Below, in pieces: positions 18,981-27,348 of a stretch of 64,000 bases of DNA. The DNA is from Streptomyces sp. NBC_00433 (GTDB lineage Bacteria > Actinomycetota > Actinomycetes > Streptomycetales > Streptomycetaceae), in contig CP107926.1 of NCBI GenBank assembly GCA_036015235.1, positions 6,447,501-6,511,500 on the forward strand, in the 5' to 3' direction. The notes beneath the pieces were generated by a model. It saw only the letters and a list, made by a program, of their open reading frames with translations, had not been told where the DNA came from and did no database searches. The first letter of the stretch is position 1, and every line of letters begins with the position of its first letter. The position numbers and the translations under genes were made by a program.

Positions 18981-20210
18981 CTAGAAGCCGTGCGGCAGCC
19001 ACGGCTCCAGGTCGGAGCGGAAGGCGACCGACGCCTCGGCCAGCGCGCCGGGCCGCAGTTCGGCGACCAGCCCCGCACCGGCCAGCGCCCGCAGGCTGTG
19101 GCCGCCGAGATAGGCGGTGCCCAACTCCCTGGCGGTCAGAGCGAGGTCGGCCGGGTCCGCGGTCCGCTCGCAGCTCGCCCCCTTGGCGTCGCCCGTCAGC
19201 CGCCAGCGCCCGGCATTCCACGGGCAGAAGGCGTCCTCGACGTCGAGGACCACGTCGACCGGCGCCGTGTAGGTGCGCGCGGCGAGGGCGGCCGGCAGGT
19301 CCACCAGGCGTACGTACAGCCCGTCGCGCCAGCCGAGCTCGCAGCGGCGGATGTCGGAGACGATCTGCTGCAATGGGTCGTCGACCGGGCGGTTGCGGAA
19401 GGTCAGCCGGGCGACCAGGTCGATCTCGGTGAGGTAGCGCCACAGGGCCGCGTACGTCACCGGATCGAGTGCTTCGAGATCCTTGAGCTTGACCGTGCTG
19501 TCCGGCGCGCCGAGCCGGGTGTCGTCCGCCTTGACGCTGTAGCGGGCGTAGCCGCGCACCTCGCCGTCGACCTCCGCGAGCACGCACAACCGCGGGCCGA
19601 AGCCCCCGCGGCCGCCGGGCGGGTCCATCAGAGGCAGCCGCTCCCACCGCGGCTGCCTGGCCAGCATGCCGGGCCGGGTGGGCACCACGCGGGCGTAGAC
19701 CGCCTCGCAGGCGGCCATGCCCTCCGCCGGGGTGACCAGCCGCAGCCGCACCGCGTCGGCGCCCGGCGGCGCCGCCACCGAGACCCGGGCGGTGTCGATC
19801 GACCCGAGCAGCTGCCGGGTGGCGGCGCCGTAGCCGAACCGGCCGTAGATCGACGGCTCCGAGGCGGTCAGCAGCGCGACGGGGAGTCCGCGGTCGCGGA
19901 AGCCGTCCAGCTGGCGGCGCATCATCGCGGTGAGCACGCCCCGGCGGCGGTGCGTCGGCTGGACGCTGACCATGGTGACGCCGGGCGCGTCGAGCAGGGT
20001 GCCGCCCGGCACGGTCATCCGGAAGTCGAAGGCGCCCGCGGTGCCGACGATCCCGCCGTCCGCCCAGGCGGCGACCGCCTGCTCGAAAGGCAGGAAATCC
20101 CGCCACATCGCCATTTCCTCCGGGTCCTGGAAGTCGCCGAAGGCCCGCTCCAGGCGAAGCGCGAACTCGTCCCAGTCCCCGGCCGCCGGCACCCGCAGAT
20201 CGATCGTCAT
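18981..20210 (-). CDS. Eis-like GNAT N-acetyltransferase
   Basis: 409 aa from the ATG giving MTIDLRVPAAGDWDEF; this start gives the standard Eis length. The first GNAT domain has the acetyl-CoA loop VQPTHRRRGVLTAMMRRQL. A second GNAT-like half and a sterol-carrier-like C-terminal domain follow. The protein ends in ...PHGF; in Eis enzymes the C-terminal Phe carboxylate is the general base. The family acetylates amines (aminoglycosides, peptides); the natural substrate here is unknown. Confidence 0.88.
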   Translation of the reverse strand: MTIDLRVPAAGDWDEFALRLERAFGDFQDPEEMAMWRDFLPFEQAVAAWADGGIVGTAGAFDFRMTVPGGTLLDAPGVTMVSVQPTHRRRGVLTAMMRRQLDGFRDRGLPVALLTASEPSIYGRFGYGAATRQLLGSIDTARVSVAAPPGADAVRLRLVTPAEGMAACEAVYARVVPTRPGMLARQPRWERLPLMDPPGGRGGFGPRLCVLAEVDGEVRGYARYSVKADDTRLGAPDSTVKLKDLEALDPVTYAALWRYLTEIDLVARLTFRNRPVDDPLQQIVSDIRRCELGWRDGLYVRLVDLPAALAARTYTAPVDVVLDVEDAFCPWNAGRWRLTGDAKGASCERTADPADLALTARELGTAYLGGHSLRALAGAGLVAELRPGALAEASVAFRSDLEPWLPHGF

Positions 20211-20398
20211 GGCCTCTTGCCTACCAGCAGGGCCCGCGGCGGGGATACGCATTTACCCCCGGCGGCACCCAGGGCGCTCCCGGGCGGTTTCCCGCGGTGT
20301 CCTCGCGGGCATCATCGGGCTCGTACGGACTCACCCGTACAGCTCACAACCCATCCGGCCTGCACGGCAGGGCCATCCGTGGATAGGGTCGCCGGAAC

Positions 20399-21541
20399 AT
20401 GGCAAAAACGGCGGTGGGCGAGGGGCCTCGGCTCAGGTGGCGCAGAAGGCTGCACCGGGCCCGGCTCAGTGTGCGCAAGTCCGCCGTCGACTACTTCCGC
20501 GGCGGCGCCTCCGACTGGGCCGGCCTCGGCGTCCTGATCGCGATGATCCCGATCCTGGCCTACACGACCGTGGTCACGCCCGAATGGTGCCCGCCCAGCG
20601 CCCTGGTGCTGCCGATCCTGGCCGGCGGGCTGCTGCTGCGCCCCTCCAGCCTGCTGCTGGTCTACGCCGCCTCCGCCGTCGCGCTGATCGCCGAGTCGGC
20701 CGCGCTCGGCCCCTACCGCGAGGGCCCCGCCCGGGTCACCCCGGGCACGGTGCTGGTGGTGACCGCGGTGGCGCTGACCGGCCTGATCATCGCGCAGTTC
20801 AGAGCCAGGGTCGGGGTGCCGTGGCGGGGCGGCCACACCATGCTGTTCGACCTCAGGGAAAGAATCCGGGTGCAGAGCAGGCTGCCGCGGCTGCCCGGCG
20901 GCTGGCACGCCGAGATGTCGCTGCGCCCGGCCGGCGGCCAGTCCTTCTCCGGCGACTTCGTGGTGGCAACCCGCAGTTCGGGCGGCAGGGTGCTCGAAGC
21001 GGTGCTCACCGACGTGTCGGGCAAGGGCATGGACGCCGCCTCGCGCTCGCTGCTGCTGTCCGGCGCCTTCGGCGGCCTGCTCGGGTCGCTGCCGCCGCAC
21101 GCCTTCCTCACCGCCGCGAACGGCTACCTGCTGCGGCAGAACTGGGAGGAGGGCTTCGCGACCTCCGTGCACCTGGTGCTCGACCTGGAGAGCGGCGACT
21201 ACGAACTGCTCTCCGCGGGCCACCCGCCGGGCGTCCAACTGCACGCGGGCAGCGGGCGGTGGGAGGAGAAGGCCGCCGAGGGGCCGCTGCTCGGCGTCTA
21301 CGACGGGGCCGAATTCCACGGCGTCAAGGGCACGTTGCGGTCCGGCGACGTGCTGATGCTGTTCACCGACGGGCTGGTGGAGACCGCGGAGCGGGACATC
21401 GCCGAGGGCATGGACCGGCTGATCGGCGAGGCCGACCGCTTCGTGGCCACCGGATTCCGCGGCTCCGCCTGGCGGTTGATCGAGGCGGTGGCCAAGGACG
21501 TCAACGACGACCGCGCGCTGCTGGTGGTGTGCCGCGACTAG
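20399..21541 (+). CDS. membrane-anchored PP2C (SpoIIE) phosphatase
   Basis: 380 aa. The N-terminal third holds three to four hydrophobic segments (about residues 38-60, 72-105 and 120-140). The SpoIIE/PP2C-like catalytic domain follows, with metal-binding Asp residues in SGDFV, TDVSGKGMDAA and FTDGLVETAERD. It probably dephosphorylates an anti-sigma antagonist in a partner-switching pathway. No RsbW/RsbV-type partner is adjacent, so the target is unassigned. Confidence 0.9.
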   Translation: MAKTAVGEGPRLRWRRRLHRARLSVRKSAVDYFRGGASDWAGLGVLIAMIPILAYTTVVTPEWCPPSALVLPILAGGLLLRPSSLLLVYAASAVALIAESAALGPYREGPARVTPGTVLVVTAVALTGLIIAQFRARVGVPWRGGHTMLFDLRERIRVQSRLPRLPGGWHAEMSLRPAGGQSFSGDFVVATRSSGGRVLEAVLTDVSGKGMDAASRSLLLSGAFGGLLGSLPPHAFLTAANGYLLRQNWEEGFATSVHLVLDLESGDYELLSAGHPPGVQLHAGSGRWEEKAAEGPLLGVYDGAEFHGVKGTLRSGDVLMLFTDGLVETAERDIAEGMDRLIGEADRFVATGFRGSAWRLIEAVAKDVNDDRALLVVCRD

Positions 21542-21679
21542 CCCACGGGAATGGGACTATGGGCCGTGTGTCGTACGGGCGTTGATTGTCGGTCACCGAT
21601 GGCACCATGGGTACGGGCGAGGCGGGGGCGCGGCGTGGTCCCCGGACCGGCAAGGAACCGAAAGAGGAAGTGATCCGCT

Positions 21680-21874
21680 GTGGTTATCTCCCTGTCCGCC
21701 GCACTGTTGCTCGCGATCGTCCTGGTGGTGATGATCCGGAGCAAGACGATAAAGGTCGGCCCGGCGATCGTCGCCGCCCTCTTCGGCTTCTTCCTCGCGT
21801 CCACGAACATGGCGCCGGACATCAACCGGTTCCTCAACTCAGTGGCCGACACCATCAACCAGATAAAGCTCTGA
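21680..21874 (+). CDS. small two-helix membrane protein
   Basis: 64 aa, GTG start (MVISLSAALLLAIVLVVMIRSKTIKVGPAIVAALFGFFLAS). Two hydrophobic helices are separated by the basic turn RSKTIKV; the tail is amphipathic (DINRFLNSVADTINQI). Its layout and the pattern ALFGFFLA...IN..L resemble the element-encoded protein at 55901-56092 (ALFGYYLA...VEWLL). Its last 36 bases overlap the convergent asparaginase 3' end. The function is unknown. Confidence 0.75.
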   Translation: MVISLSAALLLAIVLVVMIRSKTIKVGPAIVAALFGFFLASTNMAPDINRFLNSVADTINQIKL

Positions 21875-22867
21875 CGCAGGCGCCGCCTTCGGGGCGGCGT
21901 CCAGGATCCGGCGCAGCCCCGCCTCCGCTCCCGTGCCCTGGTCCGCCAGCAGCGCGGCGAGCACCGCGATACGGGCCTGCCCCGGCTTGAGCGTGCCGGT
22001 CAGCAGCGCGCCCGCGGCGGCCAGGTCGACCGCGCCGCCGCCGGTGTAGAGCGGCGCCACGGCGCCGGCCGCGACCCGGGTGCTGACCGCGACGTGCACC
22101 CCGGCCGCGACGGCCTTGCGCACCGCGTCGGCGATCTCCGGGTTCGCGTTGCCCGCGCCGGTGCCGACCAGCACGATGCCGCGGGCGCCGGCGCCGACGG
22201 CCGCCTCGAAGAGCACCGAGTCGGCGTCGCTGTGGTGCATCACGATGTCCACCCGGGGCGTGGCGCTGCCGCGCTCGGGCAGCGGCAGCGGCTCGCGCCG
22301 CGGCTGCCGGCGGCCCCAGCTCACCCGGCCGAACTCGACCCGGCCCAGCGGCTGCCCGTCAGGGGCGCCGAAGGCGCGGGCGTCCACGGTGTGCCGCTTG
22401 ACCGTGCCGCGGGCGGCGAAGACCTGCCCGGCGAAGACGATCACGGCGCCGATGTCCCGGCCGGAGACGGCGGTCAGCAGCGCGTCGTAGAGATTGCCCG
22501 CCGCGTCGCCGTCCGCCGCGTCCAGCGGCTGCTGGGCGCCGGTGAAGACCACCGGGCGCCGGTCGCCGTGGAAGAGGTCGACGAAGAAGGCGGACTCCTC
22601 CAGCGTGTCGGTGCCGTGGGTGACCACGACGCCGTCCACCTCGGGGTCGGCGAGCGCGTCGTGCACCGCGTGCAGCAGCCGCAGCTGGTGGTCGGTGGTC
22701 AGCCGCGAGCTGTTGACGGTGAAGAGGTCCACCACCCGCACCTCGACGTCCTCGGGCACCGCGCCGGCCTCCAGGACCTCCTGCCCGGCCGCCTCCGCCG
22801 CGTAGCCGTCGCCCTGCCATCGGCTGGCGATGGTGCCTCCGGTGCTGATGACCACGACGTGTCGCAC
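21839..22867 (-). CDS. L-asparaginase (type I/II family)
   Basis: 342-aa N-terminal-nucleophile asparaginase/glutaminase fold enzyme hydrolysing asparagine to aspartate and ammonia. MRHVVVISTGGTIAS holds the first catalytic Thr (TGGTIAS). VVTHGTDTLEESAFFVDL holds the second Thr-Asp pair (HGTDT). No signal peptide is seen, so it is cytoplasmic. It is divergent from an Lrp/AsnC regulator with an inverted repeat between them, suggesting amino-acid-responsive control. Confidence 0.9.
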   Translation of the reverse strand: MRHVVVISTGGTIASRWQGDGYAAEAAGQEVLEAGAVPEDVEVRVVDLFTVNSSRLTTDHQLRLLHAVHDALADPEVDGVVVTHGTDTLEESAFFVDLFHGDRRPVVFTGAQQPLDAADGDAAGNLYDALLTAVSGRDIGAVIVFAGQVFAARGTVKRHTVDARAFGAPDGQPLGRVEFGRVSWGRRQPRREPLPLPERGSATPRVDIVMHHSDADSVLFEAAVGAGARGIVLVGTGAGNANPEIADAVRKAVAAGVHVAVSTRVAAGAVAPLYTGGGAVDLAAAGALLTGTLKPGQARIAVLAALLADQGTGAEAGLRRILDAAPKAAPASELYLVDGVGH

Positions 22868-22965
22868 GATGCCTCCGCCTCCACTGCTGCCGATGTGCCG
22901 ACCGCGCCCCGCGGTGTCGCCGATGCCGCTGAGGGCATGGCAGGACAGCGGTGCCGATCGCTACT

Positions 22966-23000
22966 GCAATGATATGCGCGTAGACCCGCCATATGATTGC
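22966..23000. promoter_or_regulatory. putative Lrp/AsnC operator
   Basis: GCAATGATAT (22966-22975) and ATATGATTGC (22991-23000) form an inverted repeat with one mismatch per arm pair, centred between the divergent asparaginase and Lrp genes. The AT-rich core stands out from the GC-rich surroundings. Lrp-family binding is inferred from the neighbouring regulator. Confidence 0.5.
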
Positions 23001-23045
23001 GAATACCGGCTGGTACCTCGGCGGAACCTGGCTGATACTGCTGCG

Positions 23046-23498
23046 ATGGACGCCATTGACAGAAGCATCTTGCGCGAACTCCAGGCGGACGGCCGGCTCA
23101 CCAACCAGGAGCTTGCCCAGCGCGTCGGCCTGACCCCCTCCCCGTGCCTGCGCCGGGTGCGCCAACTGGAGGACGACGGGGTGATCCAGACCTACAGGGC
23201 AGTGGTCGACCCGGCGGCCGTCGGGCGCGGCTTCGAGGTCTTCGCCTCGGTCGAGGTCCACCGCGACCGCGACTCCGTCGCCGCCTTCGAGGCCCAGGTC
23301 CAGTCCACCACCGACGTCGTGGAGGCCTACCGCCTCTACGGCGCGCCCGGCTGCCTGCTGCGCATCGCGGTGGCCGACTCCGACGCCTACGAGCGCTTCT
23401 GGACCGAGAAGCTCATCGCCCTGCCGGGCGTCAGCGACGTCAACTCCCAGATGATCATGCGACGCATCAAGTCCCCCCAGGGCATCCCGGTCGACTGA
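23046..23498 (+). CDS. Lrp/AsnC family regulator
   Basis: 150 aa from the ATG giving MDAIDRSILRELQADGRLTNQELAQRVGLTPSPCLRRVRQLEDDGVI. This is a classic Lrp helix-turn-helix at residues 3-50. The RAM ligand/oligomer domain follows to about residue 140. The frame is open upstream, but the earlier ATGs lie over the presumed operator. It probably controls the divergent asparaginase gene. Confidence 0.92.
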   Translation: MDAIDRSILRELQADGRLTNQELAQRVGLTPSPCLRRVRQLEDDGVIQTYRAVVDPAAVGRGFEVFASVEVHRDRDSVAAFEAQVQSTTDVVEAYRLYGAPGCLLRIAVADSDAYERFWTEKLIALPGVSDVNSQMIMRRIKSPQGIPVD

Positions 23499-23528
23499 CC
23501 CGCACGGTGCCCCGCCCGCCCCGAAACG

Positions 23529-23550
23529 AAAAACGCCCCCGGTCACCGGG
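23529..23550 (-). terminator. intrinsic terminator for tRNA-Gly
   Basis: On the minus strand a CCCGGTGACCGGG stem is followed by GGCGTTTTTCG, giving a T-run directly past the tRNA-Gly 3' end. On the plus strand it may also end the Lrp transcript. Confidence 0.6.
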
Positions 23551-23575
23551 AGGGGACCCGGGCCGGAGGCCGAAG

Positions 23576-23646
23576 AGCGGGCGACGGGAATCGAACCCGC
23601 GTAGCTAGTTTGGAAGACTAGGGCTCTACCATTGAGCTACGCCCGC
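23576..23646 (-). tRNA. tRNA-Gly(UCC)
   Basis: 71 nt. The acceptor stem GCGGGCG pairs with the 3' CGCCCGC; D arm GCTCAATGGTAGAGC; anticodon loop CTTCCAA with TCC, decoding GGA; T arm GCGGGTTCGATTCCCGT. No CCA is encoded. It is divergent from the following tRNA-Pro. Confidence 0.95.
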
Positions 23647-23756
23647 AGCGCCTCAGATTCTGGCACACCGTGCGGTTGTCGGTCGAACCGGATGGGCGGC
23701 GGGTGAATAGCGGCTGCCCACGGTCGACGGTGCATGTACTCTACGTGTCGCACCAG

Positions 23757-23833
23757 CGGGGTGTGGCGCAGCTTGGTAGCGCGTCCGCTTTGGGAGCGGA
23801 AGGCCGTCGGTTCGAATCCGGCCACCCCGACCA
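23757..23833 (+). tRNA. tRNA-Pro(UGG)
   Basis: 77 nt including an encoded CCA. Acceptor stem CGGGGTG/CACCCCG; D arm GCGCAGCTTGGTAGCGC; anticodon loop TTTGGGA with TGG, decoding CCA; T arm GTCGGTTCGAATCCGGC. Confidence 0.96.
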
Positions 23834-24025
23834 GTCAGTTCCGCGCGGGCCGGCGCATACGGTGGCGGCGGCCGCGGGGCCCTCGTCCGACCCCGCCCGG
23901 CGGGCTTTGTGGTACCGGTAGGATGGGCCGCTGGCGACCGGGCACGCGGCCAGGCCGAGTGCCGGACGTACGACTCGTACCGACGGTCCGCCCCCATCAA
24001 CGTAAAGCCCCAAGGAGACCCAACC

Positions 24026-25423
24026 GTGAAGAGCGCCGTCGAGACTCTGAACCCGACCCGGGTTCGACTCACTGTCGAGGTGCCCTTCGAGGAGCTCAAG
24101 CCCAGCCTCGACGCGGCGTACAAGAAGATCAACGAGCAGGTCACGGTGCCGGGCTTCCGCAAGGGCAAGATCCCTGCGCGCGTCATCGACCAGCGGTTCG
24201 GCCGTGGCGCGGTCCTCGAAGAGGCCATCAACGACGCGCTGCCGAAGTTCTACACGGAGGCGGTCAGCGAGGGTGAGCTGAACGTGCTCGGGCAGCCCGA
24301 CGTCGACATCACCGAGTTCAACGACGGCAACGAGCTGAAGTTCACCGCCGAGGTGGACATCCGGCCGGCCATCGAGATCCCGGACTACTCCGGCATCGAG
24401 GTCACCGTCGACGCGGTCGAGGTCAGCGACGAGGACGTCGAGAAGTCGCTGGAGCAGCTGCGCGACCGCTTCGCCTCCACCACCACCGTGGACCGCGCGG
24501 CCGCCGAGGGCGACGTCGTCGTGGTCGACCTGGAGGCCTCGGTCGACGGCGAGGTGCTCGCCGACGGCATCGCCAAGGCGGTCAGCTACACCATCGGCTC
24601 CGGCCAGCTGCTCGACGGCATCGACGAGGCCGTCACCGGCCTGTCCGCGGGCGGCTCCGCCACCTTCTCCTCCGAGCTGAAGGGCGGCTCCGCCGCCGGC
24701 CGGCCGGCCGAGGTCAAGGTCGACGTCTTCGACGTGCAGGAGCGCGAACTGCCCGAGCTGGACGACGACTTCGCCCAGCTGGCGAGCGAGTTCGACACGC
24801 TGGAGGAGCTGCGCGCGGACAGCCGCAAGCGCCTTGAGTCGATGAAGCAGTACGACCAGGCGACCGCCGCCCAGGAGAAGGTCCTCGACGCGCTCATCGA
24901 GCTGACCGAGGTGCCGATCCCGGAGAAGCTGCTCAAGGACGAGATCGAGACCAGGACGCACAACCTGGAGCACCACCAGTTCCCGCAGATGGGGCTGACC
25001 TGGGAGACGTACCTGGAGCGCGAGGGCAAGACCCGCGAGGAGTACGACGCGGAGCTGGAGACCCAGGCGGTCAAGGGCATCAAGACCCAGTTCATCCTCG
25101 ACGAGCTGGTCAACAAGGAGAAGCTGTCGGTCAACCAGGAGGAGCTGACCGAGCACCTCATGCGGCGGGCCGCGTCCTCCGGCATGAGCCCGGACCAGTT
25201 CGCCCAGGCGGTCGTCGAAGGCGGCCAGGTCCCGATGCTGGTCGGCGAGGTCGCCCGCGGCAAGGCCCTCGCGGTCGTCGTCGAGGCGGCCAAGGTCACC
25301 GACACGAACGGCGAGGTCGTGGACCTCGCCGACGAGGAGGAGGACGAGGCCGCGGCCTCCGACGCCGCCCCCTCCGAGGGTGACACCCCCGAGGGCGACA
25401 CCGCCGAGCCCGAGCAGGCCTGA
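24026..25423 (+). CDS. tig: trigger factor
   Basis: 465-aa ribosome-associated chaperone and peptidyl-prolyl isomerase. The GTG at 24026 follows AAGGAG. The N-terminal ribosome-binding domain carries the signature GFRKGKIPARVIDQRFG. The FKBP-like PPIase domain lies about residues 150-245, then the helical C-terminal chaperone arms. The tail (VDLADEEEDEAAAS...) is strongly acidic, as in other actinobacteria. It sits upstream of clpP1P2X, the usual tig-clp arrangement. Confidence 0.97.
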   Translation: MKSAVETLNPTRVRLTVEVPFEELKPSLDAAYKKINEQVTVPGFRKGKIPARVIDQRFGRGAVLEEAINDALPKFYTEAVSEGELNVLGQPDVDITEFNDGNELKFTAEVDIRPAIEIPDYSGIEVTVDAVEVSDEDVEKSLEQLRDRFASTTTVDRAAAEGDVVVVDLEASVDGEVLADGIAKAVSYTIGSGQLLDGIDEAVTGLSAGGSATFSSELKGGSAAGRPAEVKVDVFDVQERELPELDDDFAQLASEFDTLEELRADSRKRLESMKQYDQATAAQEKVLDALIELTEVPIPEKLLKDEIETRTHNLEHHQFPQMGLTWETYLEREGKTREEYDAELETQAVKGIKTQFILDELVNKEKLSVNQEELTEHLMRRAASSGMSPDQFAQAVVEGGQVPMLVGEVARGKALAVVVEAAKVTDTNGEVVDLADEEEDEAAASDAAPSEGDTPEGDTAEPEQA

Positions 25424-25437
25424 CGCCTGGCCCCGTC

Positions 25438-25566
25438 AGGGGCGCGGGGAACTGCGCGGCAAGCCCCCACCGGGGCGCGGGTCGTCACCGACCCGAAGGG
25501 GCTGTCCGGTTCCGTTCCGGACCACCGGCCGGTGGTGGGTTGCGCGCGCATTTCCCCGCGCCCCTG
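25438..25566. repeat. short-form GC hairpin repeat
   Basis: AGGGGCGCGGGGAACTGCGC (about 25438-25457) and an inverted partner near 25545-25566 (GCGCATTTCCCCGCGCCCCT) flank about 85 bp. They are the same unit as in the 260-bp repeats at 7657 and 62055. They lie in the 396-bp tig-clpP1 gap, which otherwise holds the clpP promoter region and no supported gene. Confidence 0.7.
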
Positions 25567-25659
25567 GAGGGGCACCCGGGTGCGCCCGCGCCCCGGGGAG
25601 GGGCGCCCGGGAGCGCGAGGGCGCCCCTCGCCCCATGTCGGGGCGACGTGGAGCCCATG

Positions 25660-25673
25660 CGCTCACAGCGAAC
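25660..25673. promoter_or_regulatory. ClgR-type operator for clpP1P2
   Basis: CGC-TCACA-GCGAAC matches the palindromic CGCYNANRGCG and, read on the other strand, GTTCGC-N5-GCG. These are the forms described for the ClgR activator of actinobacterial clp genes. It lies about 150 bp upstream of clpP1. The site is seen in the sequence; ClgR binding is inferred. Confidence 0.65.
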
Positions 25674-25819
25674 AGGTGGCCGTACAGGATTCTCGGCCAC
25701 CACCCGCGCGTTAGGGTCCGTAAGGAGAAAGGGTGCTGTTCCCGCGAGGGGGCGGCACCCGGACCAGACGAAGACCCTGTGACGGCATGTCTACCGTCCG
25801 ACAACGAGCAGGTGGAAAC

Positions 25820-26437
25820 GTGACGACTCCGATGCCTTCCGCCGCCGGCGACCCGAACCCCGGTGGACTCGGCGACCAGGTCTACAACCGACTGCTCGGC
25901 GAGCGAATCATCTTCCTCGGCCAGGCGGTCGACGATGACATCGCCAACAAGATCACCGCGCAGCTGCTGCTGCTGGCCGCTGAGCCGGACAAGGACATCT
26001 TCCTCTACATCAACAGCCCCGGCGGTTCGGTGACCGCCGGTATGGCGATCTACGACACCATGCAGTTCATCCAGAACGACGTCGTGACCATCGCCATGGG
26101 CATGGCCGCGTCGATGGGGCAGTTCCTGCTCACCGCGGGCACCCCCGGCAAGCGGTTCGCGCTGCCGAACACCCGGATCCTGATGCACCAGCCCTCCGCG
26201 GGCCTCGGCGGCTCCGCCACCGACATCAAGATCCAGGCGGAGCAGCTGCTGCACACCAAGCGCCGGATGGCCGAGCTGATCGCGCAGCACTCCGGCCAGA
26301 CCTTCGAGCAGATCACCAAGGACTCCGACCGGGACCGCTGGTTCTCGGCCGAGGAGGCCCAGGAGTACGGCCTGCTGGACGGGGTCATGCTCTCCGCCGC
26401 GCATGTGCCCGGCGGTGGCGGCACCGGTGCCGCCTGA
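25820..26437 (+). CDS. clpP1: ATP-dependent Clp protease proteolytic subunit 1
   Basis: 205-aa serine protease subunit of the mixed ClpP1P2 tetradecamer that degrades unfolded and tagged proteins with ClpX/ClpC. The triad includes Ser98 (GMAASMGQFLL) and His123 (RILMHQPSAG), with Asp further on. The GTG at 25820 follows AGGTGG. An in-frame ATG at 25787 (MSTVRQRAGGNV) is an alternative start, since annotated homologs carry a similar RAGG segment. It is the first gene of the clpP1-clpP2 operon. Confidence 0.95.
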   Translation: MTTPMPSAAGDPNPGGLGDQVYNRLLGERIIFLGQAVDDDIANKITAQLLLLAAEPDKDIFLYINSPGGSVTAGMAIYDTMQFIQNDVVTIAMGMAASMGQFLLTAGTPGKRFALPNTRILMHQPSAGLGGSATDIKIQAEQLLHTKRRMAELIAQHSGQTFEQITKDSDRDRWFSAEEAQEYGLLDGVMLSAAHVPGGGGTGAA

Positions 26438-26500
26438 GCCCGGGCGCCCTGCCGAGCAGCCCCTGATCACTCGAAGCTCTTCATCACCAGGACGGTGGAC

Positions 26501-27184
26501 GTGAATCCCTTGAACTTCCCCGGCAGCGGACTGTACGAGCGCACCGAGGCCGAGCGGCCCGGCGTGTTCGGCGCCGAGGCCCGCTACGTCATCCCGCGCT
26601 TCGTGGAGCGCACCTCGCAGGGCGTGCGCGAGTACGACCCGTACGCGAAGCTCTTCGAGGAGCGGGTGATCTTCCTCGGCGTGCAGATCGACGACGCCTC
26701 CGCCAACGACGTCATGGCGCAGCTGCTGTGCCTGGAGTCGATGGACCCCGACCGGGACATCTCGGTCTACATCAACAGCCCCGGCGGCTCGTTCACCGCG
26801 CTCACCGCGATCTACGACACGATGCAGTTCGTGAAGCCGGACATCCAGACGGTCTGCATGGGCCAGGCGGCGTCCGCCGCGGCCGTCCTGCTGGCCGCCG
26901 GCAGCCCCGGCAAGCGGATGGCGCTGCCGAACGCCCGGGTGCTGATCCACCAGCCGTACAGCGAGACCGGCCGCGGGCAGGTCTCCGACCTGGAGATCGC
27001 GGCCAACGAGATCATCAGGATGCGGCAGCAGCTGGAGGAGATGCTGGCCAAGCACTCCACCACCCCGATCGAGCAGATCAGGGACGACATCGAGCGGGAC
27101 AAGATCCTGACCGCCGAGGAGTCGCTGGCGTACGGTCTGGTCGACCAGATCGTCTCCACCCGCAAGACCTCTGTGAACGTCTGA
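26501..27184 (+). CDS. clpP2: ATP-dependent Clp protease proteolytic subunit 2
   Basis: 227-aa partner of ClpP1. The GTG at 26501 is preferred over the GTG at 26495 because AGGAC is then seven bases away. Ser125 (GQAASAAAVLL) and His150 (VLIHQPYSETGRGQ) mark the active site. The N-terminus includes SGLYERTEAERPGVFG. It is 63 bp from clpP1 and clearly co-transcribed. Confidence 0.95.
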   Translation: MNPLNFPGSGLYERTEAERPGVFGAEARYVIPRFVERTSQGVREYDPYAKLFEERVIFLGVQIDDASANDVMAQLLCLESMDPDRDISVYINSPGGSFTALTAIYDTMQFVKPDIQTVCMGQAASAAAVLLAAGSPGKRMALPNARVLIHQPYSETGRGQVSDLEIAANEIIRMRQQLEEMLAKHSTTPIEQIRDDIERDKILTAEESLAYGLVDQIVSTRKTSVNV

Positions 27185-27348
27185 AACCACCCGGCAGGCG
27201 GTGCCGGCCCGCGTGCGGTCCCCCGGACCCGGATGAGCGAGTACGTCCAAGGGGGACCCACACGGGGGTCAGGGCAAGGTACCGTCGATGAGAGAAGCAC
27301 CAGGCTCCGTTGAAGGCCGGCGGAACCCAGGCGAAGGGGAAAGACCTC

